Assembly: GCA_038746745.1 (NCBI GenBank)
Contig: JBCDKJ010000014.1
Span: forward strand, 6,220-70,219
DNA from: JANQIO01 sp038746745
GTDB lineage: Bacteria; Pseudomonadota; Gammaproteobacteria; Pseudomonadales; Halieaceae
Length of the DNA: 64,000 nucleotides
Reading direction: 5' to 3'
A program made the position numbers and the translations under genes. How positions within the stretch are numbered: the stretch's first letter is position 1; the number at the start of each line of letters is the position of its first letter. Below the pieces are notes generated by a model. The model was given only the letters and a program-made list of their open reading frames with translations. It searched no databases and was not told where the DNA came from. Below, in pieces: positions 1-8,500 of this stretch.

Positions 1-50
1 ACCTAGACATCGTTCTGTGGTTGATGGAGCCCGAGGACCATGCCAGCTAA
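1..50 (+). CDS. 3' end of an upstream gene (partial)
   Basis: An open frame enters from the left edge and ends at TAA 48-50, reading ...LDIVLWLMEPEDHAS. It overlaps the ATG of the next gene (position 40) by 11 bases, as expected for a tightly coupled operon. DUF3106 genes often follow a sigma factor and a small regulatory or anti-sigma protein, so this may be such a gene, but only 15 codons are visible and the family cannot be recognised. Confidence 0.45.
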   Translation, partial: LDIVLWLMEPEDHAS

Positions 51-441
51 GTGCTCCCGCATACTTATGCTGATCGCAACGCTGTCTATGCCGGCGTTGG
101 CGGAGAGCCCACGCTGGAATCAACTCAGCCCGGAGCAGCAGCGTGTGTTGAAAAAGCATGAGTTGCAATTTGATGATATGTCGGAGCAGCGCCGGCAGCG
201 GCTGGCGGATAACGCATCGCGCTGGTCCTCCCTAACGCCTGAACAAAAGCAGCAGGCGAGGGCGAGATTTAACGGTTTGAAACAGTTCAGCCCCGAGCAG
301 AGACAGGATTTGCGCTCGCGCTGGGAGGCATTGCCCCCTGACCAGCGGCAGCGTTTGCGCAGACGTCTGTCTGGTATGACTCCGGACCAGAGACAGCGCG
401 CCATCACCCGCATGCTGGAGCGGCAACAGCAAAACCCCTGA
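40..441 (+). CDS. DUF3106 family protein, exported, Gln/Arg-rich
   Basis: This 133-residue protein has a hydrophobic start (about residues 7-21, ending ALA) that looks like a signal peptide. The rest repeats the pattern 'LxPEQrqxlrxrwxxL' about five times (LSPEQQRV, LTPEQKQQ, FSPEQRQD, LPPDQRQR, MTPDQRQR), typical of DUF3106. A periplasmic helical protein is likely; the family's function is unknown. The start at 40 has GAGGA just upstream and overlaps the preceding gene by 11 bases. The ABC ATPase gene follows after 10 bases, so they may be co-transcribed. Confidence 0.8.
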   Translation: MPAKCSRILMLIATLSMPALAESPRWNQLSPEQQRVLKKHELQFDDMSEQRRQRLADNASRWSSLTPEQKQQARARFNGLKQFSPEQRQDLRSRWEALPPDQRQRLRRRLSGMTPDQRQRAITRMLERQQQNP

Positions 442-451
442 AGATTTAACG

Positions 452-1927
452 ATGACAATGGCCTTCCTTGAGCTGGAGGACGTTCACTACACCTATCGCG
501 CTCACCCAGCGCTGCAAGCCTTAAACTGGCGCTGGGAGCCAGGGCAACAGTGGGCGTGCATCGGACCTAATGGAGCCGGCAAAACCACACTTGCTGGCCT
601 GCTTTCGAAACAACTGCAGCACGGCTCCGGCAAGATCACCCTCTCGCCCGAGCTGACCAAATCTGGCTGTAGTTACGTCTGCTTTGAACAGCAAAAAGCA
701 CTGTGCGATCGCGATGCACAATTGGATGATTCCGAGTTTCGGAGCGATGCGCGCGACCCGGGCACCACGGTTGCAATGGCCCTGGGTGGGCCAAAAGCGC
801 TGGAGCGTGCGACTGACTGGATAGAACGCCTGCAGATTAAACACATCCTCGACCGAGGCCTGCGCTTCATCTCGACGGGCGAGATGCGCAAGACCCTTTT
901 GCTGCGAGCGATACTGCAGGATCCCGCATTGCTGATTCTGGACAGTCCACTGGATGGACTGGACATTGACAGCCAGGCCGTTATGACCGAAGTCATCGAG
1001 TCGCTGCTATCAACTGAACTGCGGCTACTGCTACTTTCCCGCAGCTTGTCTGATGTGCCGCGCGGCATCAGTCATCTATTGGTTCTGGACAGCGGTGAGG
1101 CCGTCGCTGCGGGCGCCCTAAACGATGTGCTCGGGCGCGATGAGGTGCAGTCCTTGATGCATCCGCCAACATTGGCTTTAGGCGCACTCCCGGCACCCGC
1201 GTATCGCGACTATCAGGTCGACGATTATGCGCCCCTGCTGGAGTTGAGCCAAGTGAGTGTTAGCTATGGCGACGCCGCGGTGCTTCGCGATATCAACTGG
1301 ACGTTCAAGCGTGGACAGCATTGCCACCTCTCTGGTCCCAATGGCTGTGGCAAGACGACACTGCTCAGCCTGGTAACGGCAGACAATCACAAAGCTTATG
1401 GTCAGGAGATTAGCCTGTTTGGTCAGCGCCGTGGCAGCGGCGAGAGCATCTGGGACATCAAGCAAAAATTCGGCGTGCTAAACACGCAACTGCATCTCAA
1501 CCATGCTAGAGGCATGCGCGTTGCCGAAGTGGTCATGAGCGGATTTTTCGACACGATTGGCCTGTATGACAACTGGGGCGGCAAGCAACTGGAAATCGCT
1601 GAGGGCTGGCTTGGCGCTCTGGGGCTGGGCCACCTTACCGCTCTGCCCTTCGATACCTTGTCTTTCGGGCTGCAAAGGATGGTGCTACTGGCCCGCGCTA
1701 TGGTGAAGTCGCCATTGATTCTGGTACTGGACGAACCCTGCCTGGGACTGGATGCACATCACACCGGTACGATTCTCGATGCGATTGATCATATTGCGGA
1801 CAACACCGACACACAGATCGTATACGTGAGTCACAGCATTGGCGAGGTGCCGCGCTGCATCAACCAATGGCTGGCGTTTGAGCCCGCAGCTGAGGGTTTT
1901 ATTCTGCGCTGCCGCGAGGGAAGTTAG
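452..1927 (+). CDS. modF: Twin-domain ABC ATPase, ModF/PhrA family
   Basis: At 491 residues it matches the E. coli ModF (photorepair protein PhrA) layout: two nucleotide-binding domains in one chain and no membrane domain. Domain 1 has Walker A GPNGAGKT (residues 38-45), signature ISTGE and a Walker B. Domain 2 has Walker A GPNGCGKT (about 295), the ModF hallmark FGQRRGSGESIWDIK and Walker B LVLDEP. In domain 1 the Walker B reads LLILDSP, so the usual catalytic Glu is Ser and that site is probably hydrolysis-poor. ModF is linked to molybdate transport loci in E. coli, but no mod genes lie nearby, so the substrate process is unknown. It converges with the lipoprotein gene, overlapping its end by 4 bases. 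Confidence 0.85.
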   Translation: MTMAFLELEDVHYTYRAHPALQALNWRWEPGQQWACIGPNGAGKTTLAGLLSKQLQHGSGKITLSPELTKSGCSYVCFEQQKALCDRDAQLDDSEFRSDARDPGTTVAMALGGPKALERATDWIERLQIKHILDRGLRFISTGEMRKTLLLRAILQDPALLILDSPLDGLDIDSQAVMTEVIESLLSTELRLLLLSRSLSDVPRGISHLLVLDSGEAVAAGALNDVLGRDEVQSLMHPPTLALGALPAPAYRDYQVDDYAPLLELSQVSVSYGDAAVLRDINWTFKRGQHCHLSGPNGCGKTTLLSLVTADNHKAYGQEISLFGQRRGSGESIWDIKQKFGVLNTQLHLNHARGMRVAEVVMSGFFDTIGLYDNWGGKQLEIAEGWLGALGLGHLTALPFDTLSFGLQRMVLLARAMVKSPLILVLDEPCLGLDAHHTGTILDAIDHIADNTDTQIVYVSHSIGEVPRCINQWLAFEPAAEGFILRCREGS

Positions 1928-2364
1928 GGCGAGGCCAACTCTCTCAAAAGCTCGCAATCGCCGCCACGGCAAAACAGCAGCCCTCGCTCCGCCATAGCCC
2001 GCCCCGACGCGGTCTGGCCTGTACTGTTGTAGAAATTCGCCAGTGCCAGATAGATATCTGGGTTGGAAGGGTCCAATCGCTGGGCACGCTGCAGGAGCGC
2101 CTGGGCGCGAACCTCATTGCCGTCTGCCATCGCTCGCGCTGCTTGTTGCAGCAGATTCTCGCCCGCTGCACGCTGACCCTGCGGGACCGCTGCGGCTATC
2201 GTCTCAGCGGGCGTCTTGTCTGGTGTGACCGTCTCACCTGTTGATTCGCGGGCAGACACTGTCGAGGATTTTGATGAGGATGAGGAAGATGTAGAGGCAG
2301 GTGGCATCGTGCTACAGGCAGCCACAGCCACCAGCAGCATCATTGAAAGACCTCTCGAAACCAT
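1924..2364 (-). CDS. lpoP: TPR lipoprotein, likely PBP1b activator LpoP
   Basis: This 146-residue protein starts with a short signal peptide and lipobox VAAC, followed by a Ser/Thr-rich linker of about 40 residues and a C-terminal TPR-like region (AARAMADGNEVRAQALLQRA, then DPSNPDIYLALANFY). It lies directly downstream of mrcB and overlaps it by 25 bases. In Pseudomonas aeruginosa a TPR lipoprotein in the same position, LpoP, activates PBP1b from the outer membrane. The call rests on this architecture plus position. GGAG precedes the ATG at 2364; an alternative ATG at 2343 overlaps the mrcB stop as ATGA but would leave a signal peptide without positive charge. Confidence 0.7.
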   Translation of the reverse strand: MVSRGLSMMLLVAVAACSTMPPASTSSSSSSKSSTVSARESTGETVTPDKTPAETIAAAVPQGQRAAGENLLQQAARAMADGNEVRAQALLQRAQRLDPSNPDIYLALANFYNSTGQTASGRAMAERGLLFCRGGDCELLRELASP

Positions 2365-4592
2365 TGCATCACTCCGTTGCTACTCTCGCGACATACATCA
2401 GTCTCCCGCGGCTGTGACCCCTCCACGAAGGGCAGTAGGCGCGCCCCTGCACATCGCTCTGCGGAGAGCTTACCACTGGCATCATCAACCCAGTAATGGG
2501 CAACAGAATCAGGGGATTGATAGGCGAGCCCAGCCCGACTGGAAGTCGCCATAAAGCGCGACCAAATGCGGGCAGCACCGCTGGCACCGGTGAGGCCGGT
2601 GGCAGCATTGTCATCGCGCCCAATCCAGTTCACTGCCAGCAGGTCGCCGCTGAATCCGGCAAACCACGAATCGCGGTTGTCGTTAGTAGTCCCTGTTTTA
2701 CCGGCAACAGCGAAATCTGCTGGCAAGCGCCGATAGACGATTTTACCGGTTCCCTCGCGAACCACCTCGCGCAAGCCATAATGCAGCAGATGCACCGCCG
2801 CTGGATCTGCTGCCCGCGCGTAATCCAGCGCATTCCGCTGCAGCAAGCGGCCCCTGGCATCAACGACCTCACGAATGGTTTGCAGAGGCACCCGAAAACC
2901 ACCCGCCGCAATGGACTGATAGAGGGCTGCGACTTCAATCGGTGCCATACCGCCCGCGCCCAGGACCATGGCAGGAACGTCCGGTTGCTCCCGTGGCACA
3001 CCAAGTTGCTTCAGCGTGTTGCGGATACGGTCGGTACCCACGGTCATGCCAAGGCGCGCTGTAGCCTGGTTGTACGAGCGGCTTAGCGCCAGATGCAGCG
3101 GTAGTTGACCATGGGATTGCCGGTCAAAATTGCGCGGCTCCCAGCGTTGCCCACCACCCAGGTCCACCGATACCGGACCATCGTCTAGGAGTGTTGCCAG
3201 AGTCCATTGAGAAGGCTGCGCAAGCGCTGTTAAATACACCACCGGTTTGATCAGCGATCCAACCGGACGCACGGCATCCAGGGCGCGGTTAAACCCCGCA
3301 AAGCGGGGTTGCCGTCCACCCACCAAGGCAACCACCTCGCCACTGTTATAGCGGGTGACTACCATGGCCGCCTCCAGCGCAGCATCAGGGTCCAGGCTTG
3401 CCATGGCATTGTTGATAGCGGTCTCAGCACTGCGCTGTAACTGCGGGTCAAAGCTGGTAAAGATGCGCAGGCCCTTGCTCACAAGATCCTGCTGCTGGTA
3501 GTCCCGTCGAAGCTGACGTCGCACGAGATTAAGATAGGCGGGAAAACTGTTAATGACGTTTCGCTGTTGGCTAACGCCCAGCGGCATTGCAGACGCCACC
3601 GTATACTCGGCAGGGCTGATCACGGACTGATCACGCATCACCGCCAGTACTACATTGCGTCGCTCGAGCGCGCGCCTGGGATGCCGTAACGGGTTGTAGA
3701 GTGACGGTCCCTTGACCATACCTATCAACAGCGCCTGCTGATGTATCCCAAGAGTCTCCAGTGGAGCGTCGAAATAGTGGCGTGACGCGAGGCCAAAACC
3801 GTGGATGGCGCGAGGTCCGGCCTGGCCCAGATAAACCTCGTTAATATAGGCTTCAAGGATCGCATCTTTTTCCGCGTGCAACTCCAGCAAGAACGCCATC
3901 AATGCTTCAACGAGCTTGCGCGTCAAACTCCGCTGCTGCGAAAGGTAGTAGTTTTTAACCAGCTGCTGCGTGATGGTACTGCCACCCTGGACCAGTCGAC
4001 CGGCACGCGCATTGGCGACGGCGGCGCGGAGGATTCCCGTATGGGATATTCCGTGGTGGCGCTCAAAGCCGCGATCTTCTATCGCCAGCAGGCCACGCCG
4101 CAGCGTGACTGGCACTGCGTCCAGCTGCAGCAGCAGCCGATCTTCCTGATGCCGAGGGTAAATCCCGCCAATCTGCACAGGTTCCAGTCTGTAAAGAGGC
4201 GCACGCCGGCCATTGACCCGCAGCCTGTCCACCCGCTCATCTGCAAAGTGAAGCTCTACCCTCGCTGCCCGCTGGTTTTCGTCGGCAAAAGCGAATCCTC
4301 TGGCGTGAAATGACACTGTCGAGCCATCGCGCCATTTTTGCTGGACTTGTTTGAGCGCGCTGCTATCGCGATACCCCAGCAGACTTAACTCGTAATCCAG
4401 CGCCTCGGGCGACAGTGATAGCCCAGGGTAAAGCTCCAGAGGCCTCGCGTAGACGACGGCTGGCGCTTCGAAACGACGTTTGTCGAAAGACGCGCTGACC
4501 AGCGCATCGAGATAGATCAGAACCATGGCCAACAGCAGGGCTGCCACCAGCAGTATCTTGAGAATAAAGGAACGTGCTGCAGACGAGGCCAT
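2340..4592 (-). CDS. mrcB: Penicillin-binding protein 1B (bifunctional peptidoglycan synthase)
   Basis: A class A PBP of 750 residues that polymerises lipid II and cross-links peptide stems in the periplasm. An N-terminal membrane anchor (about residues 8-30) is followed by a UB2H-like region and a GT51 glycosyltransferase with EDRGFERHHG, catalytic Glu about 172, and QGGSTITQQLVKN. The transpeptidase has SLIK (about 445, active Ser), SRSYN (about 505) and KTGTTND (about 632). Its length fits PBP1b. The coupled lipoprotein gene downstream is the likely LpoP activator. It is divergent from the kinase gene at 4670. Confidence 0.95.
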   Translation of the reverse strand: MASSAARSFILKILLVAALLLAMVLIYLDALVSASFDKRRFEAPAVVYARPLELYPGLSLSPEALDYELSLLGYRDSSALKQVQQKWRDGSTVSFHARGFAFADENQRAARVELHFADERVDRLRVNGRRAPLYRLEPVQIGGIYPRHQEDRLLLQLDAVPVTLRRGLLAIEDRGFERHHGISHTGILRAAVANARAGRLVQGGSTITQQLVKNYYLSQQRSLTRKLVEALMAFLLELHAEKDAILEAYINEVYLGQAGPRAIHGFGLASRHYFDAPLETLGIHQQALLIGMVKGPSLYNPLRHPRRALERRNVVLAVMRDQSVISPAEYTVASAMPLGVSQQRNVINSFPAYLNLVRRQLRRDYQQQDLVSKGLRIFTSFDPQLQRSAETAINNAMASLDPDAALEAAMVVTRYNSGEVVALVGGRQPRFAGFNRALDAVRPVGSLIKPVVYLTALAQPSQWTLATLLDDGPVSVDLGGGQRWEPRNFDRQSHGQLPLHLALSRSYNQATARLGMTVGTDRIRNTLKQLGVPREQPDVPAMVLGAGGMAPIEVAALYQSIAAGGFRVPLQTIREVVDARGRLLQRNALDYARAADPAAVHLLHYGLREVVREGTGKIVYRRLPADFAVAGKTGTTNDNRDSWFAGFSGDLLAVNWIGRDDNAATGLTGASGAARIWSRFMATSSRAGLAYQSPDSVAHYWVDDASGKLSAERCAGARLLPFVEGSQPRETDVCRESSNGVMQWFREVFQ

Positions 4593-4669
4593 GTTTTCGC
4601 AGTGTACACCACAGTGGCGGCACTCTCAGTCATTACGCATAATGCGCGCTTTTGTCAGGGAAGCAGGCC

Positions 4670-5683
4670 GTGAAAGAATTTAACGTCTATGGCGTGGGTA
4701 ACGCACTGGTGGACACAGAGATACAGGTGGCTGATGAGGAGCTGGTCGCCCTGGGCATCGAAAAAGGTTTAATGACCCTGGTTGACGCGGAGCGACAACA
4801 AGATCTTGTTGACCAGCTGGAGGGACACATGGTGACCGCCAAACGTGCCAGCGGCGGCAGCGCTGCAAACAGCATGATTGCCGTGGCAAGGTTTGGCGGC
4901 AGCAGTTTCTACTCCTGTAAGGTAGCCAGCGATGAGAACGGGGACTTCTACCTGGCTGATCTCGAAGCAGCAGGCGTGGCGCACAACTGGCATAGCGATC
5001 GCGACTCTGGAGTGACCGGTCGCTGCCTGGTTCTGATTTCGCCTGACGCCGAGCGCAGCATGAACAGTTTCCTGGGTATCAGCGAAACACTGGACGCGTC
5101 GCAGCTGGACCTGGCCGCCATCGCTAAATCAGAATATCTCTACATGGAAGGGTACCTGGTCACCTCACCCACTGGCCGAGCAGCTACAATCACCGCGCGC
5201 GAGCACGCGGAAACGTCTGGCACAAAGACCGCACTGAGTTTCTCAGACCCAGGCATGGTTGAGTTTTTTCGCGACGGGCTCGCGGAAATGATAGGCCCCA
5301 ACGGCGTTGATCTACTATTCAGCAATGAAGCAGAAGCCATGGGTTGGGCAGGCGCGGACAATATGGAAGACACCGTTCTCGCGTTACAGCAGGTGGCCCG
5401 CCAGTTTGTGATTACGCTGGGCGCACGTGGCGCACTGCTGTATGACGGCGAGCGTCCGATAGAGATCCCGGGCTACCCCTGTGACGCCGTCGACAGTAAT
5501 GGCGCGGGCGATATGTTTGCAGGTGCCTTTCTTCACGCAATTACTCACGGTCATGACTTCACCGCGGCCGGACACTTCGCCAGTATGGCCGCCGCCAAAG
5601 TAGTAGCCCGGTTTGGGCCGCGCCTCAGTGCCAGTGAGCACGACACCGTTGCTGCTGAATTCGCTGCACTGGAACTCGCCTAA
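4670..5683 (+). CDS. PfkB-family carbohydrate/nucleoside kinase (adenosine kinase-like)
   Basis: A ribokinase-superfamily kinase of about 337 residues. It has the N-terminal GVGNALVDTEIQV segment, the glycine-rich substrate region ASGGSAANSM and the second PfkB signature DSNGAGDMFAGAF (about residue 274), which holds the catalytic Asp and the anion hole. Similar bacterial proteins are annotated as adenosine kinase or sugar kinase, and the substrate cannot be told from sequence. The frame is open from a TTG at 4652, but AGGGAAG lies 6 bases before the GTG at 4670, so that start is preferred. Its stop overlaps the convergent polB stop by 4 bases. Confidence 0.85.
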   Translation: MKEFNVYGVGNALVDTEIQVADEELVALGIEKGLMTLVDAERQQDLVDQLEGHMVTAKRASGGSAANSMIAVARFGGSSFYSCKVASDENGDFYLADLEAAGVAHNWHSDRDSGVTGRCLVLISPDAERSMNSFLGISETLDASQLDLAAIAKSEYLYMEGYLVTSPTGRAATITAREHAETSGTKTALSFSDPGMVEFFRDGLAEMIGPNGVDLLFSNEAEAMGWAGADNMEDTVLALQQVARQFVITLGARGALLYDGERPIEIPGYPCDAVDSNGAGDMFAGAFLHAITHGHDFTAAGHFASMAAAKVVARFGPRLSASEHDTVAAEFAALELA

Positions 5684-8022
5684 AAAAGCGACTGCTGCCG
5701 TCCACAGATCGCCTCAAAAGAGGTATCCAGAAAGTGGAGAATGCCGTCGGCAACAGGCGCCAGCTGACGCTCCAGATAATGGCCGTAATCGAGTGGCGCA
5801 TGGGCGGCATCAGCGGGTTCAGCGCCTGCCGTGGTGATGACATACGCAACCCAGTCGCCGCGATGCGGCCCCACGCCGGTGCGCTGTTGTAGCAGGCGCG
5901 CCGCGTGCACGTGGGGCGGCACATTGCGCTCGTATTCATCCAGCTTGCGCCGTAGACGTTTCCGATACACCAACTCATCATCAAGACTGCCCGCCTCCAG
6001 CGCCTGTGCCACCTCGCGCACCCAGGCAGCATAGTCTTCGCTGTCAAATACACGCCGGTACAGCTCTTTCTGGAACCGGCGCGCTAACGGCGTCCAGTCG
6101 GTGCGGACGTTTTCCAGGCCTTTGAACACCAGCGAGCGTTCACCGTTCTTTTCCACCACGCCGGCATAACGCTTCTTGCTGCCCTTGTGTTCAGAACCAC
6201 GCACTGTAGGCATAAGGAAGTGCAGGAAGTGCGTCTCAAACTCCAGCTCGAGCACACTGTCCAGGCCATACTCCGCGGTAACTCGCTCCTGCCACCAGGT
6301 ATTCAGCGCAGCTTGTAAGTACTCGCCGCGAGCTTGTGCTGCCGCGCTGCTCTCAGCCTCCACGGCCACAAACACGGAATCGGTATCCCCATAAATCACG
6401 CGATCACCCATCGCCTCAATTTTTTGCCGAGTCTCCTGAATGATCTGATGCCCTCGTAGGGTGATAGAACTGGCCAGCCGGGGATCGAAAAAGCGGCATC
6501 CCGGCGAACCCAGCACGCCATAAAAGGAGTTCATAATTATTTTGATTGCAGTCGATTGCGCCTGATCACCTCTGGCCTTAGCGGCATCTCGCCACTGCCA
6601 CAGCTCCTCAATAATGGTGGGCAGTAAATGTTGCTCTCGCGAGAAGCTGGCCTCCAAAAACCCCTCAATGGTCTCCTGGCTATTGCCCACAGTGGCGGCC
6701 TGCGTGCCCAGCGCCAGGCCCATAGGGTCGACCAGGAACGTGCGGATAATGCTGGGGTACAGGCTTTTGAAGTCCAGCACCAGCACGTGACGGTGAATGC
6801 CAGGTGCCGAGTCCATAACAAAGCCACCAGGGCTGGCGGTAGGATCATCACTGGCATTGGGCGCTACGAATCCTGCTCGGTGTAGACGAGGGAGATAAAG
6901 GAAATCGAATGCAGCAGAAGAAGCGCCAAGGCGGTCTATGGCAAGCCCCGTCATCTGACTCCGCGCAACCGCAAACTGCAGCAGTTCAGAATGCTCAAAA
7001 ATATCCCAGACCAGCTCGCAATCACGCAGGTTATACTCCGCCAGCGCATCGGGATCCGTTTTGAAGAGATGGCCAATTTCTTCACCGCGACCACTGCCTT
7101 TTAGTAACTTGCCCTCCCCCAACAGCGTCTGTGCAACATTCTCCAGAGAGAAGCTTTCAAACCGGTAGGTGGCTGTTCGCAACAACTCGATGCCATCCAG
7201 CACTGCTCTCCCTGGTATGGTTACCGCGCGGCGTTCGCCCTCATCGTCCAGGGTACGCCACTGGGGCAAGCCGCCATTTCGTCCAAGCCGAAGTGGCACC
7301 CCCAATTTGTCTGCTGCGCGCTGCAGATACCACAGATCAAAGTTAATGACGCTCCATCCAATGAGCACGTCTGGGTCGTACTCGGCTAGCCATTGACAGA
7401 ACCGGGCAAGAAGCGCAGCCTCACTGGCCACCGGCTCCACCCAGTCATGGCGAGTCTCAGCGCTGCGCATGAACACTTTGCGAAATGCGCCGGCGGATAC
7501 GCCGATTGAGTAAACCTCCAGCGTCTCTACTGACGTTTCAATATCAAGCGACAGCATGCGCAAACGCGGCTGATAGTCCGTCGGCTGCGCTCGCGTTCCA
7601 CTGCCAGTGGTGCTCCAGGTCAGAGAACCGCGAATAAAGCGCTCCATTAAATACCGGTCAACAGGATTAATGTCGGCTTCCAGCGGTGTTATCCCCGCTG
7701 CGGACAGGCGATCGCGGACATCGCGCAACATGCGCTGACTGTTAAAGTAGAAGGCGGTGATAGCGTTTTGTTCAAAGTCGCGCAGGGTCAGATCCTCCTG
7801 ACGCGCAGGACGCAATGAACCCAATGCAGAAAGCGCAGCCGCGACGCGCACCGTCGGAATGAAACACACTGCCTGCTGCTCAGGTATGCGCAGCAGATAC
7901 GGACCCTGGTCAGTGCTGAGCCACAGTTGCAGCTCAATGCCGTTTACTGTGTCCACCCACTGTCGCGTGACCAGGAATCCTGTCGACATTACATTCGCTT
8001 GTTGAGATGAAACAGAAGTCAT
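5680..8022 (-). CDS. polB: DNA polymerase II (family B)
   Basis: About 780 residues, the normal size of bacterial Pol II, a proofreading polymerase used in replication restart and damage tolerance. The 3'-5' exonuclease Exo I motif LSLDIET is near residue 157, polymerase motif A DFKSLYPSII near 416 and motif C YGDTDSV near 543; KLGVPLRLGRNGG and the TKKRYAG-like GSKKRYAG region also fit. The start is ambiguous: ATG at 8022 or a TTG at 8043 that sits too close to GAGGA. No LexA-type CTGT-N8-ACAG box was found upstream, although polB is SOS-controlled in E. coli. Confidence 0.95.
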   Translation of the reverse strand: MTSVSSQQANVMSTGFLVTRQWVDTVNGIELQLWLSTDQGPYLLRIPEQQAVCFIPTVRVAAALSALGSLRPARQEDLTLRDFEQNAITAFYFNSQRMLRDVRDRLSAAGITPLEADINPVDRYLMERFIRGSLTWSTTGSGTRAQPTDYQPRLRMLSLDIETSVETLEVYSIGVSAGAFRKVFMRSAETRHDWVEPVASEAALLARFCQWLAEYDPDVLIGWSVINFDLWYLQRAADKLGVPLRLGRNGGLPQWRTLDDEGERRAVTIPGRAVLDGIELLRTATYRFESFSLENVAQTLLGEGKLLKGSGRGEEIGHLFKTDPDALAEYNLRDCELVWDIFEHSELLQFAVARSQMTGLAIDRLGASSAAFDFLYLPRLHRAGFVAPNASDDPTASPGGFVMDSAPGIHRHVLVLDFKSLYPSIIRTFLVDPMGLALGTQAATVGNSQETIEGFLEASFSREQHLLPTIIEELWQWRDAAKARGDQAQSTAIKIIMNSFYGVLGSPGCRFFDPRLASSITLRGHQIIQETRQKIEAMGDRVIYGDTDSVFVAVEAESSAAAQARGEYLQAALNTWWQERVTAEYGLDSVLELEFETHFLHFLMPTVRGSEHKGSKKRYAGVVEKNGERSLVFKGLENVRTDWTPLARRFQKELYRRVFDSEDYAAWVREVAQALEAGSLDDELVYRKRLRRKLDEYERNVPPHVHAARLLQQRTGVGPHRGDWVAYVITTAGAEPADAAHAPLDYGHYLERQLAPVADGILHFLDTSFEAICGRQQSLF

Positions 8023-8082
8023 TGTGGTGCTTTCGCTATACAATCCTCAGCGCTGTCGAATGCGACTGTAACGGGTGATGCC

Positions 8083-8424
8083 ATGACCAAACCGACCATC
8101 AGTGATGATCCGCTTTATCAATATCTGCGCAATGAGCAGATCAAAGAGTTTAATGAGCAGCGAAACTCGCTGGATACCAGTCGTCTGCGAAGCGGTGACT
8201 ACAGAGGTCGTGACTTACGCAATATGAACGCAGCGGGCCTGGATTTCAGTGACTCCTATTTTCGCAATAGCGATCTACGCGGAATAGACTTTCGAGAGAC
8301 CAACCTTGAGGGTGCCAGCCTTATCGACGCCAAGGTATCCGGCACCTACTTTCCCGATGCGCTCAGCGCCGACGAGATTCGTTTATCGCTTGAAACAGGC
8401 ACGCGGCTGCGCTATCGCCAATGA
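8083..8424 (+). CDS. Pentapeptide-repeat protein
   Basis: A small soluble protein of 113 residues. Residues about 36-85 form a run of pentapeptides A(D/N)LxX (DYRGRDLRNMNAAGLDFSDS, then DLRGIDFRETNLEGASLIDA), which should fold as a right-handed quadrilateral beta-helix of roughly two coils. Function is unknown; family members include gyrase-protecting DNA mimics, but this one is too short to argue for that. It is divergent from polB with about 60 bases between them. Confidence 0.75.
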   Translation: MTKPTISDDPLYQYLRNEQIKEFNEQRNSLDTSRLRSGDYRGRDLRNMNAAGLDFSDSYFRNSDLRGIDFRETNLEGASLIDAKVSGTYFPDALSADEIRLSLETGTRLRYRQ

Positions 8425-8500
8425 CCCGATTAAACCAGAATAACCTCGATTAGAGCGGCGCCCTGGCATTGACCTGGCATAGCTTTAAGGGCCAAGCTGC

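Noticed and set aside
2496..3086. 196-codon ORF antisense to mrcB
   Set aside because: Opposite the transpeptidase domain, whose SxN and KTG motifs are intact in the other frame.
8040..8082. SOS (LexA) box in the polB upstream region
   Set aside because: A GTCG-AATG-CGAC inverted repeat is present but does not fit CTGT-N8-ACAG.
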